Numbered from the stretch's first letter, positions 1 to 9,008 are shown. The stretch: DNA of 64,000 nt from Deltaproteobacteria bacterium (GCA_024280335.1 JAJRQI010000004.1:1-64000); one strand, 5' to 3'. A program made the numbers and translations. The notes: a model not told the origin generated them from the letters alone.

Positions 1-190
1 CGCCTGCATGTCGTCATCCTCGCGGATGCGGGGATCCAGCGACCTTAAACCTTCTGGATTCCCGCCTGCGCGGGAATGACGAGTAGTGGTGCATTTTTAT
101 TTATCGACCTCAACGCCTGCATGTCGTCATCCTCGCGGATGCGGGGATCCAGCGACCTTAAACCTTCTGGATTCCCGCCTGCGCGGGAAT
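1..190. repeat. Two 77-bp direct repeats of a palindromic dispersed element
   Basis: Bases 1-77 and 114-190 are identical over 77 bp, 113 bp apart. Each copy contains GGATTCCCGCCTGCGCGGGA, a short palindrome of the kind found as dispersed intergenic repeats in many proteobacteria. The same family recurs at 1445-1650 and 23193-23225. The second copy ends 20 bp from the hsdS stop codon. The first copy begins at the window edge, so the array may extend to the left. Confidence 0.85.
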
Positions 191-209
191 CCAGGTTCTT
201 TCCTAACGC

Positions 210-1427
210 TCATGCCACGGCCTCTGCAACTGTTGTTTCGGGTTGGGCGGTCAGTTCACCGGCGAAGGCTTTTTGCAGGATTGATTGTTTGAGTTCGGCG
301 AGGGCGGTGAGTTTTTGTTGGTAGTTGGTTTCGAGGCGCATTGTCTCACCAAATAGCTCATCGAATTTCGCCGCAAACTGTTTCTGTTTGGAAACCTCAG
401 GGAGGTAAACGCGATACTTGAAAAGGTGGTCTCTATTGACCTTTGGCATGCCAGCGCGACCGGAGCCTGCTATTGCATAAGCGGTGAAGTGCTGGCTCAT
501 GAGCAAATGGAATAGATAACTTCGATCTATGCTTCCATCGACAGGTGATAGTGGATAAACGTCTGCACTACAAAGGCCTTTGAAGTCTGGCATGCATGCC
601 TTCATCAAATATGGGCGGATTTTGCTATAGAGAACCATCTTCTCATCAAATAAGAATTTGCCCGATATTAGGCCCTCTTCCCGAGCAGTTTGAACCTCTA
701 TGAGTTCACCAGTTCTCGAAATCATATTCCCAGCCCCAAGGTGCGGCAGATCAATAAACTCTGGCTCTCGCGGGTCCACCAATTTCGAGTTAATACTACA
801 CACTTCGGACAACGTCTTCTCCACCCACCCATCACCCTTGCGGGTGAAAACACCATTCAGATAGCTTTCAAACAGCTCACGGGCATTGGCGAGGTTCTTC
901 TCGGTATTGGCGGCCGCCGCATCGATTGCCGCAAAGGCTTTATCGAGAATGGCGACAATGCGCTTTTGTTCGGGGAGGGGTGGGAGAGGGATCGCAACGC
1001 CAGACAGCGCTCCTTTTGAAAGCTCTTTAAATGTAGCGCCAGTACCAAGATCATTCAGCAAGTCAACGCTCATGCGAAGAAAGTAAAACAGATATTTCGT
1101 GTCTAGTTCTTCGGTGGTGACAAGACCTCGGCAACCTTGGTTGGTCGCCATAGGCAACTCGTTAATTGCTAAATGCCCAATTGGCGCCCTAGTTGAAAGG
1201 ATAACTGAGTTTGCAGGTATTAGTTTCGCCGATGATTTAGCCAGACCTTTTTCGGTAATTTTTCTACTGGTGTTTGCAACGTATTCACTGGTGAGCTTCC
1301 CCATATCCTTGGGGGTAATCCAAGGCACATTGCCTTTCCAGTATTCAGCTACACCACTTTTTGGCGTACCTCCATTAACGATGGTAGTGACTTCTCCGAT
1401 GGATTTTATTGACCAAGTATTGTTCAT
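210..1427 (-). CDS. hsdS: Type I restriction-modification specificity subunit HsdS
   Basis: DNA-recognition subunit of a type I restriction-modification enzyme; it pairs with HsdM to direct adenine methylation at a bipartite site. The 405-residue protein has the usual two-fold layout. The first target-recognition domain spans about residues 1-145, including GGTPKSG and PWITPKD near the N-terminus. A conserved helical spacer follows at 149-195 (LPPLPEQKRIVAILD). The second recognition domain covers about 200-350 and the second helix about 352-393. The gene is read after hsdM on the same strand, but the usual tight hsdM-hsdS junction is replaced by about 250 bp of palindromic repeats. No hsdR is visible; it may lie left of the window. 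Family call is secure; the target site cannot be predicted by eye. Confidence 0.93.
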   Translation of the reverse strand: MNNTWSIKSIGEVTTIVNGGTPKSGVAEYWKGNVPWITPKDMGKLTSEYVANTSRKITEKGLAKSSAKLIPANSVILSTRAPIGHLAINELPMATNQGCRGLVTTEELDTKYLFYFLRMSVDLLNDLGTGATFKELSKGALSGVAIPLPPLPEQKRIVAILDKAFAAIDAAAANTEKNLANARELFESYLNGVFTRKGDGWVEKTLSEVCSINSKLVDPREPEFIDLPHLGAGNMISRTGELIEVQTAREEGLISGKFLFDEKMVLYSKIRPYLMKACMPDFKGLCSADVYPLSPVDGSIDRSYLFHLLMSQHFTAYAIAGSGRAGMPKVNRDHLFKYRVYLPEVSKQKQFAAKFDELFGETMRLETNYQQKLTALAELKQSILQKAFAGELTAQPETTVAEAVA

Positions 1428-1444
1428 ACCATCTCACCCCTCTC

Positions 1445-1650
1445 GTCATTCCCGCGCAGGCGGGAATCCAGTTCTTTACAAACCGCTGGGTCCCCGCATT
1501 CGCGAGGACGACGGGCGAAGGGCAAAACCTTCTGGGTCCCCGCCTGCGCGAGGACGACGGGCGAAAGGCAACCCTCTGGGTCCCCGCCTACGCGAGGACG
1601 ACGGGCGAAGGGCAAAACCTTCTGGATCCCCGCATTCGCGAGGATGACGG
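1445..1650. repeat. Tandem palindromic repeat array between hsdM and hsdS
   Basis: One inverted unit at 1445-1471 (GTCATTCCCGCGCAGGCGGG and on) is followed by four tandem units starting at 1486, 1532, 1576 and 1622, with periods of 46, 44 and 46 bp. Each unit has the pattern CTGG(G/A)TCCCCGC...CGCGAGGA(C/T)GACGG, and the cores can fold on themselves. The units lack unique spacers, so this is not a CRISPR array. The array fills most of the gap between hsdM and hsdS and would fold in the shared transcript. Confidence 0.85.
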
Positions 1651-1677
1651 ACTTACAACTGAAATCGGTCTGGTTTC

Positions 1678-3138
1678 TCACACCATCCCCCGAATCCCAG
1701 CCAAAATCTCCGCACTCTCCACATCCAGCGCCGCAATCTCATCCAGAATCGCCTGCGGATCACGCAGCGGAGCTTCCTCCTCTTTATTCGGGTTCTTCAC
1801 CGACAGATCAAAACCGGCCTGATCGACATCCTGCACAGCGACCGACCACGATTTATCCGAATCGGTAAAACTGGCCTGCAACGCGACAAACTCTTTCAAA
1901 TCCCCATCATTCAGCGCATTGGTCTTGCCCATCTTACGGCCCGGATCAAGCTGGTAATGCCAGGTGTTGCGGGTCGGTGCGCCCTTCTCAAAAAACAGCA
2001 CCACGGTCTTGACCCCGGCACCCAAGAAGGTGCCGCCGGGGCAATCGAGCACCGTATGCAGGTTGCAGCTCTGCAGCAGCTCTTGGCGCAGGGCTTTGGA
2101 GGCGTTATCGGAGTTGGAGAGGAAGGTGTTTTTGATCACCACCGCCGCCCGGCCACCGGCCTTGAGCGATTTGATGAAATGCTGCAAAAACAGAAAAGCG
2201 GTCTCGCCGGTTTTGATCGGAAAGTTCTGCTGCACCTCTTTGCGCTCTTTGCCGCCGAAAGGCGGATTGGCCAGGATAACGTCGAAGCGATCCTTCTCCT
2301 GAATATCGCTGATATTCTCGGCCAACGTGTTGGTGTGGATAATGTTGGGCGTGTCGATGCCGTGCAGAATCATGTTCATGATCGCAATGACATAGGCGAG
2401 GCTCTTCTTCTCCTTGCCGTAAAAGGTCTTGGTTTGCAGGGTTTCCAGCTGGCTGGTGGTCAGCTTGCTGCCATCTTTTGGGTGGCGCAGGTAATCGTGC
2501 GCTTCACACAAAAAGCCCGCCGAGCCGACCGCGCCATCATAAATCCGTTCGCCGATCTGCGGCTTGGTCACCGCAATCATCGCCCGGATCAACGGCCGGG
2601 GGGTGTAATACTCGCCGCCGTTGCGGCCAGCGTTGCCCATGTTTTTGATCTTCTCTTCGTACAACGCCGACAGCTCGTGCTTCTGCACCTGCGAGCGGAA
2701 CTGGAGGCTGTCGATCAACTCCAGCGCGTCGCGCAGAGAGTAACCGCTGCGGAACTTGTTTTTTATCTCGCCGAAGATTTCGCCGATCTTGTATTCGATG
2801 CTGTCGGGACTCGGTGCCCGCAGCTTGAAGCCTTTCAGGTACGGGAACAGCTGATTATCAACAAACTCGATCAGATCATCACCGGTCAGGGCGTTGTCGT
2901 GATCGAATGCGCCATTCTTTTTCGGTGCCGCCCAGCGCGACCACTGGTGCTGTTGGTCGATGATAAACTGATAAGGCTTGCCGACCAGCTCCGCCGCCAG
3001 CGCCCGTTCGCGCTCCAGATCATCCAGATATTTGAGGAACAACATCCACGACGACTGCTCGGTGTAATCCAGCTCAGAAGAACAGCCGGCCTCTTTCCAG
3101 AGGACATCATCGATATTTTTAAAGGTTTGCGCGAACAT
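1678..3138 (-). CDS. hsdM: Type I restriction-modification methyltransferase HsdM
   Basis: N6-adenine DNA methyltransferase subunit of a type I restriction-modification system, 486 aa. An N-terminal helical HsdM domain occupies about residues 5-140. GEYYTPR (175-181) opens the methylase domain. The SAM-binding motif I reads DGAVGSAGFL (201-210), a variant of the commoner DPxxGSGGFL. The catalytic NPPF tetrad is at 291-294. The last 40 residues are predicted helical and would pair with HsdS. The ATG at 3138 is preceded by GTAAGGAAAT, an acceptable ribosome binding site. hsdS follows downstream after a repeat array. No restriction subunit is seen, so the pair could act as an orphan methyltransferase or have hsdR to the left. 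Confidence 0.95.
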   Translation of the reverse strand: MFAQTFKNIDDVLWKEAGCSSELDYTEQSSWMLFLKYLDDLERERALAAELVGKPYQFIIDQQHQWSRWAAPKKNGAFDHDNALTGDDLIEFVDNQLFPYLKGFKLRAPSPDSIEYKIGEIFGEIKNKFRSGYSLRDALELIDSLQFRSQVQKHELSALYEEKIKNMGNAGRNGGEYYTPRPLIRAMIAVTKPQIGERIYDGAVGSAGFLCEAHDYLRHPKDGSKLTTSQLETLQTKTFYGKEKKSLAYVIAIMNMILHGIDTPNIIHTNTLAENISDIQEKDRFDVILANPPFGGKERKEVQQNFPIKTGETAFLFLQHFIKSLKAGGRAAVVIKNTFLSNSDNASKALRQELLQSCNLHTVLDCPGGTFLGAGVKTVVLFFEKGAPTRNTWHYQLDPGRKMGKTNALNDGDLKEFVALQASFTDSDKSWSVAVQDVDQAGFDLSVKNPNKEEEAPLRDPQAILDEIAALDVESAEILAGIRGMV

Positions 3139-3352
3139 GGATTTCCTTACTTATGTGGAAATAGAGGGGCGAAATAGAAAAACCGCCCAAACAACTCTTG
3201 GCCAGCTGCTGCGCGGTATCGCTCTGCTTCAGTCGGTATCCCCTTAGAAAATGTCATCCATTCTGACAAAAGATGAGCTGCTGAATCTTAGGCGATTTTT
3301 TTCAATATTTCTATCTGTTTCTTGTTTCGTGGCGGGGCAGCTGTCGACCGGC

Positions 3353-3847
3353 TCAGCCCGGTTTTTTCGGATAATCGTAGACAAGTATTTCGGCGCAGTT
3401 CTCTGCGCTCTGGCTCCAGCTGTCGATCGGTAATTCCAGCTTCAGCAGACCGCAGGTCGGCAGCCAGGCGGGTGCGTCGCCGGTCAGCCATTGTCCCAGT
3501 TCGGAAAAACCGGGGTTGTGGCCGACCAGGATGACCGAATCGGCTTCATTATCAAGGTTGTTTAGTAGGTCGATCAAGGTTTCCAGCGTGGCCTCGTAGA
3601 TCTCATCACAGAAAATGATTTGCGGCTCCGGGTAGTCCAGCGCTGTGGCAATCAGCCGGGCGGTTTTGCGGGCGCGTTTAGCCGGACTGCTGACCAGCTG
3701 ATCGGGGATGTGACCGGCAGCGGCCAGCCGTTCTCCCATGGTGACCGCTGCTTTTTTCCCGCGACCGTTCAAGGGACGATCGAAATCGCTGTCAGCCGCA
3801 CTCTGCCAGTCCGATTTGCCGTGTCTAATCAGGGTCAGGCTTTTCAT
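3353..3847 (-). CDS. sixA: Phosphohistidine phosphatase SixA
   Basis: Small histidine phosphatase of the phosphoglycerate-mutase-like superfamily, 164 aa, matching the usual length of about 160. The RHGK signature is at residues 8-11 with the catalytic histidine. The second conserved histidine is in VILVGHNPGFSEL near residue 108. Known members remove phosphate from phosphohistidine on HPt domains or PTS proteins; the partner here is not evident. The start overlaps the ppx stop in an ATGA arrangement (3844-3847), so the two are translationally coupled. This links it to the polyphosphate genes as in related genomes. Confidence 0.88.
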   Translation of the reverse strand: MKSLTLIRHGKSDWQSAADSDFDRPLNGRGKKAAVTMGERLAAAGHIPDQLVSSPAKRARKTARLIATALDYPEPQIIFCDEIYEATLETLIDLLNNLDNEADSVILVGHNPGFSELGQWLTGDAPAWLPTCGLLKLELPIDSWSQSAENCAEILVYDYPKKPG

Positions 3848-5421
3848 GATTGCTCCAACGCAGAAGTTTGAATCCGATAGCCGAAGGCGGCTTCGAACAG
3901 GTCAGCTTTGGTCTGAGCGCCGTACAGTTCTACCGACAGATCCCCCTTGCCGATCAGTTGCAGGTGCAGGATACCTTTTTGTAACCGACAGTCGATATCG
4001 CTGATCTGCCGATTGCGGCGGCGGTCCAAACCGTCCGCCAGGCGTAGAATTCCGCCCAGCTTGCAGACCAACTGCTGGTCTTCGGGATTCAGGGGGGCAA
4101 AGTTCTCATGCAGCTTTTTCGGTTTGGCTTTGCGATGGTAGCGGGCCAGGTTGGCAATAATCTCCCGCTCGCGCGGCGTGAAGCCGAACAGGTCGGCATG
4201 GCGGATCAGGTGGTAGCTGTGTTTGTGGTGCTGGTGATAGCTGATGAAATAGCCGATATCGTGCAGCAGGGCGGCGGCTTCCAGTAGCTCTTTGCTGCGC
4301 TGGTCAAGGTTGTTCTGCTTGGCAACGCCGGCAAAAATTTTCAGCGCCAGTCGGTTGACCTGTTCGGAGTGCTGTTCATCAAAGCGGCAGGAGCGGGCAA
4401 AGGTAAGCACCGAATCCCGCCAATCGCGCGGCTGGCTGTTGATCGGCAGCAGACCGCGCTTCTGCAGGCTCTGCAGGATCAGTCCTTCACGAATCCCTTT
4501 GGCGTTGATGCGCAGCAGATTGGTGTGGGTGCGGCGCAACAGTTCGTCGGCCAGGACCATCCCGGCGAGAATAATATCGGCCCGTTCCGGATTCAGCCCT
4601 GGGGTGTTCTGCCGCTCTTTGGTGGTTTGGCGGGCCAGCATCGCCAGCAGGTGGACCACCTCGGAGTGGAGCACTTCATAGCGATGGATCGACTGGTACT
4701 GCTCGCCGCGCATCGCCATCACCATGCTGCCGATATTGGTGATGGTGCCGCCCGAGCCGATCAGGCAGTTGACCGGCAGGCCGTCGCCGATCCCCTCCTC
4801 TTTCAGCGCATTGCGGATATATTTGCGCAGTTTTTTCAACTCCTTCTCGCGGGGGGGATCACTGTGAAGAAATTTTTCGCTGAGAAAAACCGCCCCCAAC
4901 TCCAGGGAGGTGACAATTTCACTGTGCTGTCCGGAGGCGATCAGGATTTCGACGCTGCCGCCGCCGATGTCGGCCATGGCGAAGCGCTGCTGTCCCATGG
5001 CAAAATTATGCTGGACACTCAGCGCCGCCAGGGCGGCTTCCGCTTTGCCGTCGATGACGTTGATGTCGAGACCGGTAGCGGCCTTGATCTCCCGAAGGAA
5101 AGCCTCACGATTGTCTGCTTTGCGTACCGCACTGGTGGCGACCACTTCGACCATCTCGGCACCTAAGCCGGTGATGATTTTATTCATCCGCTGCAAGGCG
5201 TCGATCGCCCGGTCGCGGGCCGCTGGACTGATTTTGCCGGTCTGGTTGAGCCCTTCACCGAGCCGGACCGTGGCTTTTTCATCGTCCAGCACGCGAAAAC
5301 CTTCCAGCGGATTGACTTCGACGACAATACAGCGGAACGAATTGGTGCCGATATCGATGGCAGCCAGGCGCGGAAACGGAGCGCCGATGGTCAGGCGGGT
5401 TTTTTCTGGAAGGTCTTTCAT
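3844..5421 (-). CDS. ppx: Exopolyphosphatase / pppGpp phosphohydrolase (Ppx/GppA family)
   Basis: Enzyme that releases phosphate from polyphosphate ends or from pppGpp. The 525-residue protein has the actin-fold ATPase signatures AIDIGTNSFR (21-30) and DIGGGSVEIL (151-160). A C-terminal HD-like domain holds ALLHDIGYFISYHQ. I start it at the ATG at 5421 (MKDLPEKTRL), since the reading frame further upstream (to 5508) is not protein-like and lacks family similarity. The Shine-Dalgarno sequence is weak. It is followed by sixA with a 4-nt overlap and lies divergently from ppk1, giving a synthesis and breakdown pair for polyphosphate. Sequence alone does not decide between Ppx and GppA specificity. 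Confidence 0.93.
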   Translation of the reverse strand: MKDLPEKTRLTIGAPFPRLAAIDIGTNSFRCIVVEVNPLEGFRVLDDEKATVRLGEGLNQTGKISPAARDRAIDALQRMNKIITGLGAEMVEVVATSAVRKADNREAFLREIKAATGLDINVIDGKAEAALAALSVQHNFAMGQQRFAMADIGGGSVEILIASGQHSEIVTSLELGAVFLSEKFLHSDPPREKELKKLRKYIRNALKEEGIGDGLPVNCLIGSGGTITNIGSMVMAMRGEQYQSIHRYEVLHSEVVHLLAMLARQTTKERQNTPGLNPERADIILAGMVLADELLRRTHTNLLRINAKGIREGLILQSLQKRGLLPINSQPRDWRDSVLTFARSCRFDEQHSEQVNRLALKIFAGVAKQNNLDQRSKELLEAAALLHDIGYFISYHQHHKHSYHLIRHADLFGFTPREREIIANLARYHRKAKPKKLHENFAPLNPEDQQLVCKLGGILRLADGLDRRRNRQISDIDCRLQKGILHLQLIGKGDLSVELYGAQTKADLFEAAFGYRIQTSALEQS

Positions 5422-5534
5422 CGGTTCTCGTCGTGGTTGCTTGCTAAATATTACCGATATGGTTATTATTCTGTTTGGCATATTACAATAGTTAATAGTA
5501 ACGCACAAAGGTGTTTTTCGCGGGAGAAAATGAA

Positions 5535-5684
5535 ATGGGGTGTCGCAAGGGTGAATCCGAAGTGAAAAAGAAGGCTGCCAAATTCGAATGCGGCAAATGT
5601 GGGGCCAGGGTGGAAAAAAAGTCGCACGCCTGCAAGCCGGTGAAGGTGAAGGGAGAAAAGAAGGACGGAAAGAAGAAGGACTGA
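5535..5684 (+). CDS. Small lysine-rich zinc-ribbon-like protein (49 aa)
   Basis: A 49-codon frame starts at ATG 5535, with GGGAG eight bases upstream, and ends at TGA 5684. The product has an acidic and basic start, then CGKC and, 11 residues on, HAC, a possible C-x2-C...H-x2-C metal site. The tail is almost all lysine, glycine and glutamate. It lies alone between divergent ppx and ppk1, followed by a repeat-bearing gap. I recognise no named family; similar short proteins exist in Desulfuromonadales from memory only. It may bind zinc and, with its basic tail, nucleic acid or polyphosphate, but that is inference. Confidence 0.6.
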   Translation: MGCRKGESEVKKKAAKFECGKCGARVEKKSHACKPVKVKGEKKDGKKKD

Positions 5685-5837
5685 TTCGACCTGGGCTATT
5701 GCCCGCTGAAAAAAAGCTGCACCCCGTCTTGTTTGTTCCTCGCTAAGCTCTGCAAATCTGCTAAAATTTAGCGTTACCGTTTCCCGGAGATAGCCAGTGG
5801 TGTCCGGTTTGGTTCCTGCTGGTGATTTAAGACGATC

Positions 5838-5924
5838 AAATCCCCCTCAATCCCCCTTTGTTAAAGGGGGAGGCAAGTACATTGTGCTCAAATCCCCCTT
5901 TGAAAAAGGGGGGCTAGGGGGGGC
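5838..5924. repeat. Paired C-rich/G-rich palindromic repeats upstream of ppk1
   Basis: Two hairpin units lie in tandem: CCCCCTTTGTTAAAGGGGG at 5852-5870 and CCCCCTTTGAAAAAGGGGGG at 5894-5913, with AATCCCCC flanks. The same element type is found inside cbiA at 29795-29882. The surrounding gap 5685-6003 otherwise shows no gene and no clear promoter. The repeat lies about 80 bp before the ppk1 start and would form a stable stem in any transcript crossing it. Confidence 0.85.
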
Positions 5925-6003
5925 GTTTTCGTGAAATGGATCGGTGCGGCTGGTACAGGCCGTTGCGCAGATGAATGAAACCCCTTGCAGAAGATGTGTG
6001 CTG

Positions 6004-8163
6004 ATGTCGAGTGAAAATACCGGTGGGGCAAGTGCCCCGTTTGATCTGGATGATCCAAGCCTTTATTTCAACCGTGAGCTGAGCTGGCTGGAATTCAACC
6101 GGCGGGTTTTGTCGCAGGCGGATGATCGCCGCAAACCGCTGCTGGAGCGGGTGAAATTTCTCGCCATTGCCGGATCGAACATGGATGAGTTCTTCATGAA
6201 ACGGATCGGCGGTTTCAAGCAACTGGTGGCGGCGAATGTTCAGGAGCCGGTGGTTGACGGGCGTACGCCGCAACAACAGATCGATGCTTGCTGTGCCGTG
6301 GTGCGTGACTATCTGCGAAAGAAAGAGCAGGTGGTGGCTGACATCTTCAGCGAGCTGAAAAAAATCAACATCGATATCCTGGCGTATTCCGAGCTGACAG
6401 AGATTGAACGGACGGAGCTGCGCGAATATTTTTACGACAATATCTTTCCGCTGGTCACTCCCCAGTCGGTCGATCCGACCCACCCGTTTCCCTTTGTTTC
6501 CAATCTGTCACTCAATCTGCTGGTGACCCTGCGTTATCCGGACGAAAAGGAGGTGTCGCTGGCGCGGGTCAAGGTTCCGGTCGGCGCTGGAGCCAATCGT
6601 TTTCAACGGGTCGGCAGCGACAACCGTTTTGTGCTGCTGGAAGAGTTGCTGGAGGAGAATCTGGATCTACTCTTTCCGGGGATGGAGATCCTCAGTTGCG
6701 AACTGTTCCGGGTCACCCGCAATGCCAACACCAGCAAAGAGGAAGAGCATGCCGATGACCTGATGGAGATGATCGAAACCGCACTGCAGCATCGCAAGTT
6801 TGCGCCGATCGTTCGTTTGCAGGTCAAGCCGGGGATTGCTCCGCAGCACCGCGGCCGCCTGGCGGCCGAGCTGGGCCTGGACGAGGAGCAGGATGTCTTT
6901 GCCGCCGACGGCATGATGGGATTGTGTGATCTTTGGGAAATCTATCGTCTGGAATTGCCGGAGCACAAGGAGCCGCCCCACCATCCGATCGATCATCCGC
7001 TGCTGCCCAAGGAGCGGAATATCTTCCACACCATCCGCGAGCACCGGGAGATCCTGCTGCAGCATCCCTACGAATCCTTCTCCTCGTCCGTCGAGCGGTT
7101 TCTCTACGAAGCGGCCACCGACTCGAAGGTGCGCGGCATCAAGATGACCCTCTATCGCACCGATCCGGACAGCGAGATCATCAAGTATCTGATCCGCGCG
7201 GCACGCAACGGCAAGCAGGTGGCGGTGGTGGTTGAGCTGAAAGCCAGCTTCGATGAACAGGCCAATATCAACCTGGCCAGTCGCATGGAGGAGGCGGGGA
7301 TTCACGTCACCTACGGGGTGGTCGGCCTGAAGACTCACGCCAAGGTGATTCTGGTTATCCGCCAGGATTTTAAAGGGTTGCGGCGTTATGTCCATGTCGG
7401 TACCGGCAACTATCATCCGGTCACGGCCAGGCTCTATGCGGACCTGGGGATGCTCCTTTACGACAAGCAGGTCGGCCGTGACGCCACCGAGCTGTTCAAT
7501 TACCTGACCACCGGCTTTACCCCCAAGCGCAGCTATACGCAGATGTTACCGGCGCCGAAGATTCTCAAGCAGGCGTTGCAGGATAAGATCGAGCGGGAAA
7601 TCGCTCGGCACACAGCAGAATCTCCTGGGCTGATCCGCTTCAAAATGAACGCTCTGGAGGATATCGATATTGCCAAGGCGCTCTACCGGGCTTCCCAGGC
7701 CGGGGTGCAGGTGGAACTGTTGGTGCGCGACAGTTGCCGGGTGCGGCCGGGCATCCCTGGTCTTTCGGAGAATATTCGCGTGGTCTCCATCGTCGGTCGA
7801 TTTCTGGAGCATGCGCGGGTCTTTTATTTTCGCAACGGCGGTCAGGAGGAGTTCCTGATCGGTTCGGCTGATGCCATGCAGCGCAATCTGGAGCACCGGG
7901 TTGAGGTGCTGGTCCCGGTTCCTGGTGGCGTTCTTCAGGAGCAGATCCGGGAAATTCTCGATCTGCAACTACAGGACCGGGTCAGTGCCTGGGAGTTGCA
8001 GTCGGACGGAAAGTATCAATTGGTGAATCCGCAGGCGCGTAAAGGGGCCGACGGCTGTCAGGAAAAACAGATCAAGCTGGCCGAAAAGCGGCTGCATGAG
8101 GTGCAACGCTTGCGCAAGCGCAAATCGCGTCAGGCCGGTGAGCGCAGTGTGGAAAAGCGCTGA
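6004..8163 (+). CDS. ppk1: Polyphosphate kinase 1
   Basis: Membrane-associated enzyme that makes polyphosphate from ATP. The product is about 719 aa, close to the family norm of roughly 690. The N-terminal domain starts with LYFNRELSWLEFNRRVL, a hallmark of PPK1. The two phospholipase-D-like C-terminal domains carry GLKTHAKVIL, with the autophosphorylated histidine, and VHVGTGNYHP. I place the start at ATG 6004 (MSSENTGG); in-frame GTG 5944 and ATG 5971 are alternatives and none has a strong ribosome site. Together with ppx on the other strand it forms a polyphosphate metabolism pair. Confidence 0.96.
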   Translation: MSSENTGGASAPFDLDDPSLYFNRELSWLEFNRRVLSQADDRRKPLLERVKFLAIAGSNMDEFFMKRIGGFKQLVAANVQEPVVDGRTPQQQIDACCAVVRDYLRKKEQVVADIFSELKKINIDILAYSELTEIERTELREYFYDNIFPLVTPQSVDPTHPFPFVSNLSLNLLVTLRYPDEKEVSLARVKVPVGAGANRFQRVGSDNRFVLLEELLEENLDLLFPGMEILSCELFRVTRNANTSKEEEHADDLMEMIETALQHRKFAPIVRLQVKPGIAPQHRGRLAAELGLDEEQDVFAADGMMGLCDLWEIYRLELPEHKEPPHHPIDHPLLPKERNIFHTIREHREILLQHPYESFSSSVERFLYEAATDSKVRGIKMTLYRTDPDSEIIKYLIRAARNGKQVAVVVELKASFDEQANINLASRMEEAGIHVTYGVVGLKTHAKVILVIRQDFKGLRRYVHVGTGNYHPVTARLYADLGMLLYDKQVGRDATELFNYLTTGFTPKRSYTQMLPAPKILKQALQDKIEREIARHTAESPGLIRFKMNALEDIDIAKALYRASQAGVQVELLVRDSCRVRPGIPGLSENIRVVSIVGRFLEHARVFYFRNGGQEEFLIGSADAMQRNLEHRVEVLVPVPGGVLQEQIREILDLQLQDRVSAWELQSDGKYQLVNPQARKGADGCQEKQIKLAEKRLHEVQRLRKRKSRQAGERSVEKR

Positions 8164-8264
8164 AGGAGGCCATTTCGGTAAGCATTGATCGTTCCGTTCG
8201 CTTCAGCGCCCAGGGGGATTCCCGGCCGGATAGTCAGACCGGACGTTTTGTCAAGATAAATAAG

Positions 8265-8293
8265 TTGACACTGTTCGATGCTGCCGTTATAGT
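8265..8293 (+). promoter_or_regulatory. Sigma-70 promoter for rplU-rpmA
   Basis: A perfect -35 TTGACA (8265-8270) is separated by 17 bp from a -10 TATAGT (8288-8293). Transcription would start near 8300, leaving a leader of about 55 nt before rplU. This is the best housekeeping promoter I can see in the window and fits a strongly expressed ribosomal protein operon. Confidence 0.8.
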
Positions 8294-8355
8294 TCGCCGT
8301 TGCAGCGCAATCCCTGCGCTGTAGTTTTTCAGTTATCGTAGATAGGAGAAGCAAC

Positions 8356-8664
8356 ATGTATGCGGTGATCAAGACCGGAGGCAAACAGTACAAAGTTTCC
8401 GAAGGCGACCTGTTGAAGGTCGAAAAGATCGATGGCGCAGTCGGTGAGACTGTTGAAATTGATCAGGTCCTCATGGTCGGTGGCGCAGAGGTTAAAATCG
8501 GAACACCTCTCGTACCAGGTGCCAAGGTTAAGGCACAGATCGTTGCCCAGGAGAAGGACAAGAAGATTCTTGTTTTCAAATCCAAGCGGCGCAAAGGGTA
8601 CCGAAAAAAATTCGGCCACCGTCAACCTGTTACCCGACTTAAAGTCGCGGCAATCGAAGCTTAA
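8356..8664 (+). CDS. rplU: 50S ribosomal protein L21
   Basis: Ribosomal protein of the large subunit, 102 aa, full length. It opens with [14 protein letters not shown], the L21 signature, and ends with the [17 protein letters not shown]-type basic segment that contacts 23S rRNA. GGAGAAG lies before the ATG. It is followed 12 bp later by rpmA, the usual pairing, and then by obgE, the standard rplU-rpmA-obgE order. Confidence 0.98.
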   Translation: MYAVIKTGGKQYKVSEGDLLKVEKIDGAVGETVEIDQVLMVGGAEVKIGTPLVPGAKVKAQIVAQEKDKKILVFKSKRRKGYRKKFGHRQPVTRLKVAAIEA

Positions 8665-8676
8665 GGAGGCGATCTC

Positions 8677-8931
8677 ATGGCACATAAGAAAGCTGCCGGT
8701 AGTTCCAGAAACGGCCGCGATAGCGCTGGTAAGCGCCTCGGGGTCAAACGTTATGGTGGTCAGGAAGTGACCGCCGGTTCCATTCTGGTTCGCCAGCGTG
8801 GTACCACCTTCCATCCCGGCAACAATGTCGGTTGCGGCAAGGATTACACTCTGTTTGCTCTGGTCGACGGCGTCGTCAAGTTTGAGACCAAAGCCAAGGG
8901 GCGTAAACATATCAGCGTTTACGCTGACTAA
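8677..8931 (+). CDS. rpmA: 50S ribosomal protein L27
   Basis: Large-subunit protein near the peptidyl transferase centre, 84 aa. The sequence begins [16 protein letters not shown] and has the conserved LGVKRYGGQ and [15 protein letters not shown] segments. A strong AAGGAGG lies upstream of the ATG. There is no N-terminal extension of the Firmicutes type that needs cleavage. It ends just before a terminator-like hairpin. Confidence 0.98.
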   Translation: MAHKKAAGSSRNGRDSAGKRLGVKRYGGQEVTAGSILVRQRGTTFHPGNNVGCGKDYTLFALVDGVVKFETKAKGRKHISVYAD

Positions 8932-8954
8932 GCAAGTCCGTACGAAGCAACCAG

Positions 8955-8990
8955 AAAAACCCGGTACCGCAATGGCAGTATCGGGTTTTT
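8955..8990 (+). terminator. Terminator-like hairpin after rpmA
   Basis: The stem AAAACCCGGTAC pairs with GTATCGGGTTTT with one G-T pair, a loop of about 10 nt and a following T-run. It lies between rpmA and obgE and may reduce but not abolish read-through, since obgE is usually co-transcribed. Confidence 0.75.
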
Positions 8991-9008
8991 CTATTCAAAG
9001 AGAAATTT

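Noticed and set aside
1486-1650. Tandem repeat array looking like a CRISPR
   Set aside because: Units abut with no unique spacers, vary in sequence, and belong to a palindromic repeat family also seen elsewhere in the window. No cas genes are present.
1957-3177. 406-codon frame on the plus strand across hsdM
   Set aside because: It is antisense to a clear HsdM with catalytic motifs and has no recognisable domain; long shadow frames are usual in GC-rich genes.
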